Positions 19,101 to 26,312 of a DNA stretch of 60,824 nt are shown here, piece after piece; the stretch's first letter is position 1, and each line of letters opens with the position of its first letter. The notes under the pieces are model-generated. The model was not told the DNA's origin. It worked only from the letters and a program-made list of their open reading frames with translations, and did no database searches. This DNA comes from Bacteroidales bacterium (GTDB lineage Bacteria > Bacteroidota > Bacteroidia > Bacteroidales > CAIWKO01): assembly GCA_018004645.1 (NCBI GenBank), contig JAGNBV010000006.1, positions 1 to 60,824 of the forward strand, in the 5' to 3' direction. The translations under genes and the position numbers were made by a program.

Positions 19101-20173
19101 GCATGTCAACAACAATAAACAATCCCGGGTATTTTTATGTAGAGGTCGGCAACGGTTATTGTTCTGTTGTCGATAGTGTTTTTGTTGATTTTGTTGTAGT
19201 GCTCGATTCACTCGAATATGCTCCGGTATCTTGTTATGACTCATGCGATGGCTGGGCAGCGGTTTCCGTTCACAGCGGACACCAGCCTTATACCTTTTTA
19301 TGGAACACCGGCAGCGCCAACGACACTATTGTCGGCCTGTGTGCCGGCACTTACACGGTAACTGTTACCGATGCCTCTTTATGTATCTCTGTATCTTCTG
19401 TTGTTATTCCTGAACCGCTGCCACTCACAGCAAGTGCGCAGGTCAGCCACCTCCCATGCGACGAAGCGTGTGTCGGCTCTATCCTTGTATCGGCTTCAGG
19501 AGGCACACCACCGTACGCCTATACCTGGAGTAACGGACAAGCCACAAACCCTCTGACAGCGCTATGTGCCGGCACCTTTGAACTCACAGTTACTGATTCG
19601 AGGCTCTGTCCTTTTCAGAGTTCTTTCGCTGTCATTGTGGACTCCATTTTTGCTAATGTTAGTGTGTTTTCCGATAAGGACACCCTTTATCAGGGCCAAT
19701 CCACCGGCTTACACGCCACCTCTGTCCCAAACTGCACTTATTCATGGTCCCCGGCCACTGGCCTTGACGACCCGTTTTCCCCCAATCCAACGGCCAGTCC
19801 AAACGTGACCACCACTTATTACCTCACTATTGCTGACAATAATGGTTGTGTTTATACCGATTCGCTGCGTATTGTGGTGTTGGATGTCTTTTGTGCCGAT
19901 CCTTATATTTATGTTCCCAATGCTTTCACACCCAACGGTGATGGTAAAAATGACGTATTGTTTGTCCGAAGCAAGATGATATCGGAGTTTAATTTGCTGG
20001 TTTACGACCGTTGGGGCGAGAAGGTGTTTGAAACACAAGATATTAACAAGGGATGGGATGGAAAATTCAAAGGAAAACCATGCGATCCGGGTGTTTTTGT
20101 GTACTACCTCGATGCCACCTGCCACAACAAATTGCAGTACGTTAAAAAAGCCAATGTTACGCTGATAAGATAG
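16184..20173 (+). CDS. Giant secreted protein with SBBP, PKD and SprB-like repeats and a type B T9SS sorting domain
   Basis: About 1329 residues, starting at ATG 16184 in preference to an in-frame TTG six bases earlier. A signal peptide is followed by the FVENKGQWDPQIKYKAD block typical of a Bacteroidota N-terminal domain, then SBBP-type repeats (about 260-700, motifs like ATYLGG and DFPTTPGSYQTTYNGGD). A PKD domain follows (about 785-850, FLWNFGDGQTS), then two SprB-like repeats (SCYDSCDGWAAVSV, PCDEACVGSILVSA). The last 85 residues are a gliding-motility-associated C-terminal domain (VPNAFTPNGDGKNDVLFV, YDRWGEKVF), the type B T9SS signal. It is predicted to be a long surface adhesin. Confidence 0.88.
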   Translation: MRKFSLLTVFVLISWAAMSHPKDSISSGDLRFVENKGQWDPQIKYKADLDGGYLQCLQNKIQFVFRDQAKLDWLLSYKLRAKNQHLVVNPDEFIINYHAYAASFINANPYTEIIPAGCGSDYTNYYLGNDKSKWASRVRNYKMLTYKNLYDNIDMEFFEEKFLLKYQFTVHQGANPNKILIEYQGATDISIQQSNLIIKTTVNQVTELAPVAFQIIDGEKVSVPCKFALQRNRVSFKFPEGYNKNYDLIIDPVLIFSTYTGSLADNWGFTATYDEFGNTYSGGICFNDITNGYPVSPGAFQVNFAGGEGTYNGGCDIALIKYDATGQNRLFATYLGGDRNDLPHSLIVDINNNLLVFGTTGSANFPIAGSAFDPTFNGGTDITYDYVLTFNLGVDMYVSKLKSDGTQLYASTFLGGTQNDGNNFFAPLSHNYADGARGEINIDKNNNIYIASTTASTDFPVSSNAFQPVYGGGPLDGCITVLDNNLQNLIWASYLGGSGIDATYSIGIDDTLNVFVCGGTTSTDFPTTPGSYQTTYNGGDADGFITRIAPNGNAIAASTYYGSSYYDQTYLMDRSKQGFVFVYGQTADPGSTYIQNALWNHPGGGQFITKFYPDLSSRYWSTAFGTGNGGPDISPTAFLVDLCSKIYLSGWGGSLNSTGGTSGLPISGNAFQSTTDNNDFYLLVIKDDASAMEYGTYFGGANSSEHVDGGTSRFDRKGKIYQSVCAGCGGWDDFPTTAGAYSNYNNSSNCNNGTFKFDFMLPVTIADFHLPPVICLPDSVHFINNSYTGGPGMSFLWNFGDGQTSTAENPVHYYSNLGIYNVTLVVTDTGTCNFADTISKPVLVLSNSSDTIPTKFICPGDFTQIGILTPGDSSLTFNWIPATNLSDPHICNPIAHPSTTTTYTLLVSNGVCVDTLVQTVDVFMIDAFPSIDTNTCDGHITLTANSSGGANFFHWSSNHDFTDWLNSPSSNPSMSTTINNPGYFYVEVGNGYCSVVDSVFVDFVVVLDSLEYAPVSCYDSCDGWAAVSVHSGHQPYTFLWNTGSANDTIVGLCAGTYTVTVTDASLCISVSSVVIPEPLPLTASAQVSHLPCDEACVGSILVSASGGTPPYAYTWSNGQATNPLTALCAGTFELTVTDSRLCPFQSSFAVIVDSIFANVSVFSDKDTLYQGQSTGLHATSVPNCTYSWSPATGLDDPFSPNPTASPNVTTTYYLTIADNNGCVYTDSLRIVVLDVFCADPYIYVPNAFTPNGDGKNDVLFVRSKMISEFNLLVYDRWGEKVFETQDINKGWDGKFKGKPCDPGVFVYYLDATCHNKLQYVKKANVTLIR

Positions 20174-20230
20174 CGGTATCTTTCCAGGGTAACTTATTGC
20201 ATCACTGCATCTCAGCATCAATAAAAAAGA

Positions 20231-20294
20231 GTATTCCGGAGATTGGAAACCAATTATCAGATCAACTGATAACTATGCTTCTTTTCCGGAATAC
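20231..20294. terminator. Structured convergent intergenic element, possibly a bidirectional terminator
   Basis: GTATTCCGGA (20231-20240) pairs exactly with TCCGGAATAC (20285-20294). Inside is a second stem, TTATCAG (20254-20260) with CTGATAA (20266-20272). It lies between two convergent genes. There is no strong T-run on either side, so it may be a transcript-end barrier or a small repeat rather than a standard terminator. Confidence 0.5.
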
Positions 20295-20331
20295 CCTTTC
20301 TGCAATTTCGAAGTCTCTCCTGCAGCAGTAC

Positions 20332-21894
20332 TTACTGCTTCAGTTTTCTCACCGAATCCAGCACAGTACCATCGACCCACTTGATCACAGCCACAATCTC
20401 GTCTTCATATTCCACTTTTTCGGGAACACCGCATATCGCATCGGCTTCCGCCTTCAGTTCCTGGATAGTTTTAATAGGAAGCGATGAATTTTTCATTTTT
20501 TCAATCAGGTCGGTACGCAGGGGATTGATGGCAATGCCCCGTTCGGTAACTATCACATCTATCATCTCGCCGGGGCCGCACACGGTCGTTACGTTATCGA
20601 CCAGCACAGGAATACGGTCGCGGAAAAGCGGAATCGGGATAATGACCGTTTTGGCGTGCAGGCAGTTTTGCCAGCCGCCGATACCATGAAGCAGCAACCC
20701 GTCGGAATGTGTTACCACGTTTCCGTTGAAATTAACATCAATTTCGGTAGCGCCCAGTATCATGATATCTGTCATAGAGGTGTAGTTGCCTTTGCTATGA
20801 TAGTTATATGCCTGTAATACAGATAAATCAATATGATTGTCGTTTTCTCTTGCTGAACGTACTGCCTCCAGGTCGAAAGCCTGCGCATCGAGCAAATAAT
20901 CGAGTGTACCGCCTTCCAGCATTTGCACTAAGTATTTGGTGCTGCCGCCGAAAGCAAAGCGGGCTTTTTCGCCGCGGGATTTAAGAATCTGCTCCATGTA
21001 CACCCCTACCGCCAGGGAAGTTCCGCCGGCGCCCGACTGCATGCTGCATCCATCGTGCAATAAGCCGGCTTCATCACAAAAGCGGGCGGTCCATTCAGCC
21101 AGCAAAAGCCTGTCGGGACTTTTGGTAACCTCGGTAGTGCCGGAAACAATTTTTTCGGGAATGCCTATCTGATCAACCACCACCACATAATCCACATAAT
21201 TGCCCTGTATCTGCATAGGCATACATGGGAAAGGAATGAGATTATCGGTCACCACTATCACTTTGTCGGCATACATATAATCGGCCAGGGAATACCCTAA
21301 AATGCCGCAGGCACTTTTACCATTGAGTGCGTTGGCATTGCCGAATGGGTCGGCTACGGGGGCTGCAATCACAGCAATATCAATATGCACCTCGCCATCC
21401 TGTATTGCCTGCACACGGCCGCCGTGCGAACGCAACACCGCACAGCCTTTCATACCGCCATAGGTGGTAAATTTTCCGAGCGGGCCGTTCATAGAGCCTT
21501 CGATACGGTTGATCGTGCCATCCTCGAGGTATTTTATCAACGGCTCGTTGCAAGGGAACGAAGCGGACGGAAACCATACCAGGTCCTTGACGCCCATATT
21601 GTGAGCAATATCGAAGATAGTATTGCTGACCAGGTCGCCGTCGCGCAGGTGATGGTGCGTACTGATGGTCATTCCGTCTTTCAGGCCACATTTTTTAAGG
21701 GCTTCGGCCAGGGAGGCCACGGTTTTGTTTCCATCGTCGGGATAATCAATGCATGTGGGTATGGGAGCAGCGTATTTCACGCCGGTGGGCCTGTGTTTTC
21801 TCAAACCCTTGAAAGGCACTGCAGCTTGTCCGTTGATTATGGTCGGAACCACACGTCCGATAGCATTGGTAACTAATTTGTCATATTTTTTCAT
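20332..21894 (-). CDS. citF: Citrate lyase alpha subunit (citrate CoA-transferase)
   Basis: CitF exchanges the acetyl group on the lyase's acyl carrier for citrate, the first step of citrate cleavage. The 520-residue protein from ATG 21894 matches the usual family length; a frame from 21948 only adds a poorly coding 18-residue leader. GGAGGGAAG upstream of 21894 is one of the few Shine-Dalgarno-like sequences in this window. Family features seen include KTVASLAEALKKCGLKDGM, the HHHLRDGD motif and TVCGPGEMIDVIVTERGIAINPLR near the C-terminus. It overlaps the fused citDE gene by 14 bases, so the two are coupled. Confidence 0.93.
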   Translation of the reverse strand: MKKYDKLVTNAIGRVVPTIINGQAAVPFKGLRKHRPTGVKYAAPIPTCIDYPDDGNKTVASLAEALKKCGLKDGMTISTHHHLRDGDLVSNTIFDIAHNMGVKDLVWFPSASFPCNEPLIKYLEDGTINRIEGSMNGPLGKFTTYGGMKGCAVLRSHGGRVQAIQDGEVHIDIAVIAAPVADPFGNANALNGKSACGILGYSLADYMYADKVIVVTDNLIPFPCMPMQIQGNYVDYVVVVDQIGIPEKIVSGTTEVTKSPDRLLLAEWTARFCDEAGLLHDGCSMQSGAGGTSLAVGVYMEQILKSRGEKARFAFGGSTKYLVQMLEGGTLDYLLDAQAFDLEAVRSARENDNHIDLSVLQAYNYHSKGNYTSMTDIMILGATEIDVNFNGNVVTHSDGLLLHGIGGWQNCLHAKTVIIPIPLFRDRIPVLVDNVTTVCGPGEMIDVIVTERGIAINPLRTDLIEKMKNSSLPIKTIQELKAEADAICGVPEKVEYEDEIVAVIKWVDGTVLDSVRKLKQ

Positions 21895-23110
21895 TGGCTT
21901 CTTCCCTCCAGTTTTTCGAAATTTTTCCAGTTGATATTGCAAGGTCAATAGTTTTTTGGGCGCGTTTCACCACCGGTGCGTCGATCATTTTTGTACCCAG
22001 GGAGACTACTCCCAGTCCTTTTTCCTGTGCTTCAATGAAAGCATTTACAATTTTTTTGGCTTTTTCTATTTCGGCGGTATCCGGGGCAAAACTATCGTGA
22101 ATAACCTTGATCTGACGCGGATGTATGCATCCCATGCCGTCGAAACCCAGGGCTTTTGATTTATAGACATTTTGTTTCAGTCCTTCCATATCGGCCACAT
22201 CCGAAAATACCGAGTCGATGGCTTGAATGCCGGCCGCTTTGCAGGCGTTGACCACCATATTGCGGGCAAAAAATGATTCGGTAGCTTCTGCGGTACGTCT
22301 AACGCCAAGATCGGCAGTATAATCTTCCAGACCAATAGCCATGGCCACTACATTATCGGCTGCTGTGGCTATTTCGTATGCTTTGAGCACTCCGCAGGCA
22401 CTTTCGATGATAGGCATCAGCCAGATATTGGATTTGATATTGTGTTTGGCCTTTATTTCTGAAATCCGCTGATTTACCAGCACTATCTGTTCGGCGCTTT
22501 CGCATTTGGGCACCAGAAGAAGATTAACATTATGAGGTACGACAAAATCAAGGTCGTCGAGGCCTCGCGGAACCTGATTTATGCGCACCATACGTTCAGC
22601 ACCATAAAAATCCAGGTTTCTCAATGCATTTCGCACCATAAAACTGGCTTCGAACTTTTTGTCCGGAGCAACGGCGTCTTCCAGATCGAGAATGATGCCA
22701 TCGGGTTTATGAATACCGGCATTAATCATGAGGCTTGCCGTATTGCCCGGCAGGTATAGCCTCGAGATACGGTTTCTGTCTTTAGCTGTAGAATAATTAT
22801 TTTGTTCAAGAAACGGCAGCAAATACTCTTTTTCTGTGGGTTTTAACTTTTTGATAGCGGCCTCCATGCGAGCGGCAAGCACAAAAGGAAGTGCACCCGA
22901 ATCCTCCACCAGGATCTTGGCATGCTTAATTTCATAAAAACAAAGGACATCTTCTATCACTTTGCGAATTGAATTTCCGAACAGAGCTTTCACCTTACTG
23001 ATAAGCTCAATTGAAATTCCTCCTGAATCGGTAAGTTCCAGGGTAATCTGGCAGTCGGACCTGATACCTTTGCCCTTGCTGCCCACAATCACAGATTTAT
23101 TTTGTTCCAT
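21881..23110 (-). CDS. Fused citrate lyase acyl-carrier (CitD) and beta (CitE) subunits
   Basis: A 409-residue protein from ATG 23110; the frame from 23146 is less likely because it would start at or before the promoter. Residues 1-85 look like CitD: GSKGKGIRSDCQITLEL, where the Ser before Asp fits the prosthetic-group site, then FGNSIRKVIEDVL and a closing LVEDSGALPFVLAARMEAAI. From about residue 105 it is CitE, the citryl-CoA lyase, with RLYLPGNT, LDLEDAVAPDKK, VPKCESAEQI, IESACGVLKAYEIA and GLEDYTADLGV. CitD and CitE are usually separate genes. CitC, CitG and CitX are not nearby. Confidence 0.85.
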   Translation of the reverse strand: MEQNKSVIVGSKGKGIRSDCQITLELTDSGGISIELISKVKALFGNSIRKVIEDVLCFYEIKHAKILVEDSGALPFVLAARMEAAIKKLKPTEKEYLLPFLEQNNYSTAKDRNRISRLYLPGNTASLMINAGIHKPDGIILDLEDAVAPDKKFEASFMVRNALRNLDFYGAERMVRINQVPRGLDDLDFVVPHNVNLLLVPKCESAEQIVLVNQRISEIKAKHNIKSNIWLMPIIESACGVLKAYEIATAADNVVAMAIGLEDYTADLGVRRTAEATESFFARNMVVNACKAAGIQAIDSVFSDVADMEGLKQNVYKSKALGFDGMGCIHPRQIKVIHDSFAPDTAEIEKAKKIVNAFIEAQEKGLGVVSLGTKMIDAPVVKRAQKTIDLAISTGKISKNWREEANEKI

Positions 23111-23133
23111 GGTAAAGTTTTTTATAGGTATTG

Positions 23134-23141
23134 CAAAAATA
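23134..23141 (-). promoter_or_regulatory. -7 element for the citrate lyase operon
   Basis: TATTTTTG on the minus strand, followed by C, matches TAnnTTTG, 24 bases upstream of the ATG at 23110. It supports that start over the upstream one. Confidence 0.55.
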
Positions 23142-23234
23142 GTCAATCATTCATTAATATAATGTGCCGGAATAATAAAAAATTAAAATACTTTTATGGT
23201 ATGCTTTTTGAGTTGTTTCCAAAAAAAAATTGAT

Positions 23235-23936
23235 ATGAAAATCATCAGACCGATAATTACTGGAGTTGTTGCATTAATCGTATTTTTTGCTGTTAGTGTC
23301 CATAGTGTTTCAGCACAGTCGAGCGAAGCCGAAATCGCCAAAGAACCCTTCCGTTCGGATGCCATTATCAGCATGCTGCTTTATTATATGCCTGCCGGAT
23401 GGACATTCAGTGATGTTAACGGGCATTTTATAATACAAAGAAATGATTCGATATGGGTGCTTGAAGAAAACACCATGAACACTATAAATGAAAAGAAAGA
23501 AGACAGAAACCGGCGTATTCAGGCCAAAGGTGAAAAAACCGTTGCCCAAATAGTTATTAAATATGAAAAAAAATGGGACTTTATAAAGGTACAGGAGGCG
23601 TCTTATAAGAATCTTTCCATTACAAATGAGATTAATGCTTTATCGAACAAGTACAAGATTGCGCATTTAAAGGATACCAAACAAAGTACCAAGGAAAAAA
23701 TTGTATATACGCCGGTTTCGCATGAGGATGTTAAACTGATAGAAAACTATTATGCCGAAAAAAAACGGCTGGAATCCCAGTTGATACCCACTCCGGACTA
23801 CAGCACGCAGCAGTACAGCCTGTTCATTGTTTCCAAAAGGGGATGCATTGATGAGACCCATGCGGTCTATCCCGACAAGGCTTCACTGGAATGTTACTCC
23901 ATACTTTCATTACTAAGGGAAGTATGCGGAAAATAA
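23235..23936 (+). CDS. Secreted protein of unknown function
   Basis: The start is placed at ATG 23235, because the N-terminus MKIIRPIITGVVALIVFFA then forms a normal signal peptide ending near VSAQ; the frame from 23196 adds 13 residues that spoil it. The mature 205 residues are charged and probably helix-rich in the middle, with a short VYPDKASLECY segment near the end. No family was recognised. The only cysteines are three near the C-terminus. A strong bidirectional terminator follows. It is divergent from the citrate lyase operon. Confidence 0.65.
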   Translation: MKIIRPIITGVVALIVFFAVSVHSVSAQSSEAEIAKEPFRSDAIISMLLYYMPAGWTFSDVNGHFIIQRNDSIWVLEENTMNTINEKKEDRNRRIQAKGEKTVAQIVIKYEKKWDFIKVQEASYKNLSITNEINALSNKYKIAHLKDTKQSTKEKIVYTPVSHEDVKLIENYYAEKKRLESQLIPTPDYSTQQYSLFIVSKRGCIDETHAVYPDKASLECYSILSLLREVCGK

Positions 23937-23950
23937 GATACAAAAGAAAA

Positions 23951-23986
23951 ATAAAAAAGGGCTGAAAATTCAGCCCTTTTTTTTTA
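23951..23986. terminator. Bidirectional intrinsic terminator between convergent genes
   Basis: AAAGGGCTGAA (23956-23966) pairs with TTCAGCCCTTT (23969-23979). An A-run lies to the left and a T-run to the right, so it can end transcripts from both the 23235 gene (plus) and the small lipoprotein gene at 24003 (minus). Confidence 0.9.
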
Positions 23987-24002
23987 ATCAAGTTTTTTGA
24001 GA

Positions 24003-24320
24003 TCAGCCTTTTCCCTGGCCAGCTTTCACTTGTTCTTTCGGTATTGGCTGGTTTGGTTTGGTAGTTTTGGGAGCAGCAGGCTTTGTGCCTTTTTTGGAAA
24101 CATTGGCAACAGAATCATCATAAGCCTTCTGTTTAACAGCGGCGATAGAATCATCAATAGCCTGCTGAGCAGCAGCGATAGAATCATCTATAGCTTTTTG
24201 TGCAGCAGCAATAGAATCTTGTTTTTTCTTTTCAGCGGCTGCTTTTTCTTCAGCGCTTGGTCCGCAGGCAATGAGTGTTGCCAGGCCGGCGATCACTAAC
24301 AAACTGAATAATTTTTTCAT
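24003..24320 (-). CDS. Small lipoprotein with repeated DSIAAAQKAID-type units
   Basis: A 105-residue predicted lipoprotein. The signal ends in a lipobox-like LIAC (Cys19). The mature part starts CGPSAEEKAAAEKKK, followed by three units of about 11 residues (DSIAAAQKAID, DSIAAAQQAID, DSIAAVKQKAY), and then a Pro/Lys-rich tail. The repeat region should form one long helix, perhaps a coiled coil like Lpp-type spacer proteins, but that is an inference. A paralogue sharing the signal and first 30 residues lies 160 bases upstream. Each gene has its own promoter and terminator. Function unknown. Confidence 0.75.
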   Translation of the reverse strand: MKKLFSLLVIAGLATLIACGPSAEEKAAAEKKKQDSIAAAQKAIDDSIAAAQQAIDDSIAAVKQKAYDDSVANVSKKGTKPAAPKTTKPNQPIPKEQVKAGQGKG

Positions 24321-24351
24321 TTTCTTTTTGATTTGGTTATTAATTCGCCGG

Positions 24352-24359
24352 CAAAATTA
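24352..24359 (-). promoter_or_regulatory. -7 element for the 105-residue lipoprotein
   Basis: TAATTTTG on the minus strand, followed by C, matches TAnnTTTG, 32 bases upstream of the ATG at 24320. Confidence 0.5.
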
Positions 24360-24433
24360 ATACAAAAAAACGGTAATATGTAAAAATATTGCTTTTTTAT
24401 TACTTTTTTTTCAACAATTACCCCATAAAAAAT

Positions 24434-24462
24434 AAAAGAGGCGGAAAAAATCCGCCTCTTTT
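24434..24462 (-). terminator. Intrinsic terminator of the 76-residue lipoprotein gene
   Basis: AAAAGAGGCGGA pairs with TCCGCCTCTTTT around a short A-rich loop. On the minus strand it ends in a T-rich stretch, 20 bases after the stop codon. Confidence 0.9.
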
Positions 24463-24481
24463 ATTTGAAAGCAAATGCTGT

Positions 24482-24712
24482 TTACTTCTTTTTTTCAGGA
24501 GTTGCAGCAGCGATTGAATCTTCTACAGCTTTCTGAACAGCAGCGATAGAATCATCAATTAATTTTTGCTTTTCAGCTGCGGCAATAGAATCAGCTACTC
24601 TGATAGAATCAGCTTTTTTCTTTTCTGCAGCGGCTTTTTCTTCAGCACTCGGTCCGCAAGCTACGATAGCTACCATACCGGCGACTACTAATAAAGAAAA
24701 TAATTTTTTCAT
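24482..24712 (-). CDS. Small lipoprotein, paralogue of the neighbouring repeat lipoprotein
   Basis: A 76-residue predicted lipoprotein with the lipobox-like IVAC at Cys19 and the same CGPSAEEKAAAEKKK opening as the 105-residue neighbour. The mature part has four DSI-containing units (ADSIRVA, DSIAAAEKQKLID, DSIAAVQKAVE, DSIAAATPEKKK), so the unit is conserved while the number and spacing differ. It was most likely produced by tandem duplication. It has its own promoter and terminator, which suggests independent and possibly high expression. Function unknown; a helical periplasmic spacer is one possibility. Confidence 0.75.
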   Translation of the reverse strand: MKKLFSLLVVAGMVAIVACGPSAEEKAAAEKKKADSIRVADSIAAAEKQKLIDDSIAAVQKAVEDSIAAATPEKKK

Positions 24713-24744
24713 TTTTCTTGGTTTAAATAATTGATTTTGGTTTG

Positions 24745-24776
24745 CAAAAGTAATACATAATTTTTTAAAACAAGTT
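24745..24776 (-). promoter_or_regulatory. Promoter of the 76-residue lipoprotein gene
   Basis: On the minus strand TTG (24776-24774) is followed after about 21 bases by TACTTTTG (24752-24745) and C. This is a good -33/-7 pair, 32 bases upstream of the ATG at 24712. Confidence 0.55.
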
Positions 24777-24813
24777 TTTTTTCAAAAAAAAATTATTATT
24801 CAGGTATTTTTTA

Positions 24814-24821
24814 TACTTTTG
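24814..24821 (+). promoter_or_regulatory. -7 element for the first DUF5011-like lipoprotein
   Basis: TACTTTTG, followed by CA, matches TAnnTTTG, 54 bases before the ATG at 24876. It is divergent from the lipoprotein promoter at 24745-24776. Confidence 0.55.
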
Positions 24822-24875
24822 CAGCAAATAAATCGTTAATTCAATTAAAAACTTTATTAACCAAAATCAAAAATC

Positions 24876-25535
24876 ATGAAAAAAATTGCTTTAGGATTTG
24901 CCTCAGTTATTTTGTTAGCAGGCATTTTAACAATTTCAAGTTGTAAAGAATCAGACATTACGGTCCCAGTAATTACCATTACTAATGATGATGCAGCACA
25001 CAACAGAGTTACCCAGTTCAGCGCTGCTGAATACACCGATCCGGGTGCTACCGTTGTTGATGACGTAGACAAAGACCTGGTTGCTACTCCGACAGGAACT
25101 GTCAATATGAATGCAGCCGGTGACTATGAAATTGTTTATACAGCTACGGATGCAGCCGGCAATATTGCTACAGCTACCAGAACGGTTACCGTTGATGGCG
25201 GTTTGTATCTGGCAGGACCTTTTAATGTTGAAGATTTTACAGGTTCTACCTCAAATGGAACTTACCCTGAAACAATCACAGCTTCAAACATTCAGAACAA
25301 TAAAATTATGTTCACAAAATTTGCTTTCTATGTTAACGGAGCAGTTTATGGAACTCTCAGTGGCACCACCATTACCATTCCTTCACAGACAGTACTTTGC
25401 GGAAACCCTGCAGCCGACAGAACATTTGCCGGATCAGCTACTTACAGCGCAGCTAACCACAACTTCACACTGAACTATACCGAAACCACCAATAATGTTA
25501 CCATTACCGGCCACGGTGTTTACACAGCAAACTAA
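24876..25535 (+). CDS. DUF5011-like lipoprotein, first of four paralogues
   Basis: A 219-residue predicted lipoprotein with an ISSC lipobox (Cys23). Residues 30-110 form one Ig-like DUF5011/HYR-type domain, with the AEYTDPGATVVDDVD block and the closing GDYEIVYTATDAAGNIATATRTVTV motif. The C-terminal 105 residues are a second, beta-rich domain (GPFNVEDFTGSTSNGTYPET, then a TITIPSQTVLCGNPAADRTFAG motif) shared with the next gene and more weakly with the third. It has its own promoter and terminator. Such proteins sit on the cell surface or in the periplasm; the ligand is unknown. Confidence 0.82.
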   Translation: MKKIALGFASVILLAGILTISSCKESDITVPVITITNDDAAHNRVTQFSAAEYTDPGATVVDDVDKDLVATPTGTVNMNAAGDYEIVYTATDAAGNIATATRTVTVDGGLYLAGPFNVEDFTGSTSNGTYPETITASNIQNNKIMFTKFAFYVNGAVYGTLSGTTITIPSQTVLCGNPAADRTFAGSATYSAANHNFTLNYTETTNNVTITGHGVYTAN

Positions 25536-25554
25536 GATTTTTTAAAGTTTTATA

Positions 25555-25587
25555 AAAGCTGTCCCGAAATGGACAGCTTTTTTTTTG
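25555..25587 (+). terminator. Intrinsic terminator after the first DUF5011-like gene
   Basis: AAAGCTGTCC (25555-25564) pairs with GGACAGCTTT (25571-25580), followed by a T-run. It lies 20 bases after the stop codon. Confidence 0.9.
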
Positions 25588-25625
25588 CTTTGCACTAAGG
25601 CACCTGAAAGTGTAAAATAATTTTG

Positions 25626-25633
25626 TACTTTTG
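25626..25633 (+). promoter_or_regulatory. -7 element for DUF5011-like genes two to four
   Basis: TACTTTTG matches TAnnTTTG, 19 bases before the ATG at 25653. No other good element was found before the third and fourth genes, which suggests one transcript. Confidence 0.45.
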
Positions 25634-25652
25634 AAACCACAACTATTATTCC

Positions 25653-26288
25653 ATGGGACGATACACTTTCATCGTAGCCTTATTTTTACTGTTGGTTTGC
25701 TCTTGCCAAAAAAAAGACAATACTTTTCCGGTAGTGACCATACAGGGAACAAATCCCCACATAGTGGTGTTTGCAAGTGATTCCGCCTATGCCGATCCCG
25801 GTGCTGTGGCCACAGACGATATGGATGGCAGCCTTGAAGTAACCTCAGCGGGCACGGTAGATATGTTTGCCGCAGGAAATTACAGCATTACATACACTGC
25901 ATCCGACAAATCAGGTAATATAACAGAAGCAACACGAAAGGTGATTGTTGATGCCGGCCCTTTTCTTAGCGGAAACTTCTCTGTTGAGAATTTCATAGGA
26001 ACCACAGCCGACAGTACTTACAACGATACCATTTCTGCACCCGACACCTCGACAAATGTCATGTTCTTTAAAAAATTCGCCCGTATCGAACAAGCGCTTG
26101 TTTACGCTACCATTGGAGGTGTAACGCTCACCATTCCTTCCCAAACCATAAACTGCGGCAATCCGGCTGAAAGTAAAGTTTTTAGCGGCTATGGAACTTT
26201 TTCAAACGATACGGTTTTTACAATTTATTATACTGTATCAAACGGTGCTACAGAGTATTCAGGATATGGAGTTTACACAAGAAATTGA
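25653..26288 (+). CDS. DUF5011-like lipoprotein, second of four paralogues
   Basis: A 211-residue predicted lipoprotein with a lipobox-like VCSC (Cys18). It has the same two-domain plan as its left neighbour: an Ig-like DUF5011 domain (SAYADPGAVATDDMDG, then AAGNYSITYTASDKSGNITEATRKV), then the beta-rich domain with NFSVENFIGTTADSTYN and LTIPSQTINCGNPAESKVFSGYG. Close match to the first copy in the second domain points to duplication. It is probably first in a three-gene operon with the next two copies. Ligand unknown. Confidence 0.82.
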   Translation: MGRYTFIVALFLLLVCSCQKKDNTFPVVTIQGTNPHIVVFASDSAYADPGAVATDDMDGSLEVTSAGTVDMFAAGNYSITYTASDKSGNITEATRKVIVDAGPFLSGNFSVENFIGTTADSTYNDTISAPDTSTNVMFFKKFARIEQALVYATIGGVTLTIPSQTINCGNPAESKVFSGYGTFSNDTVFTIYYTVSNGATEYSGYGVYTRN

Positions 26289-26312
26289 TGTTCAGAAACA
26301 ATAAGCCAACAA

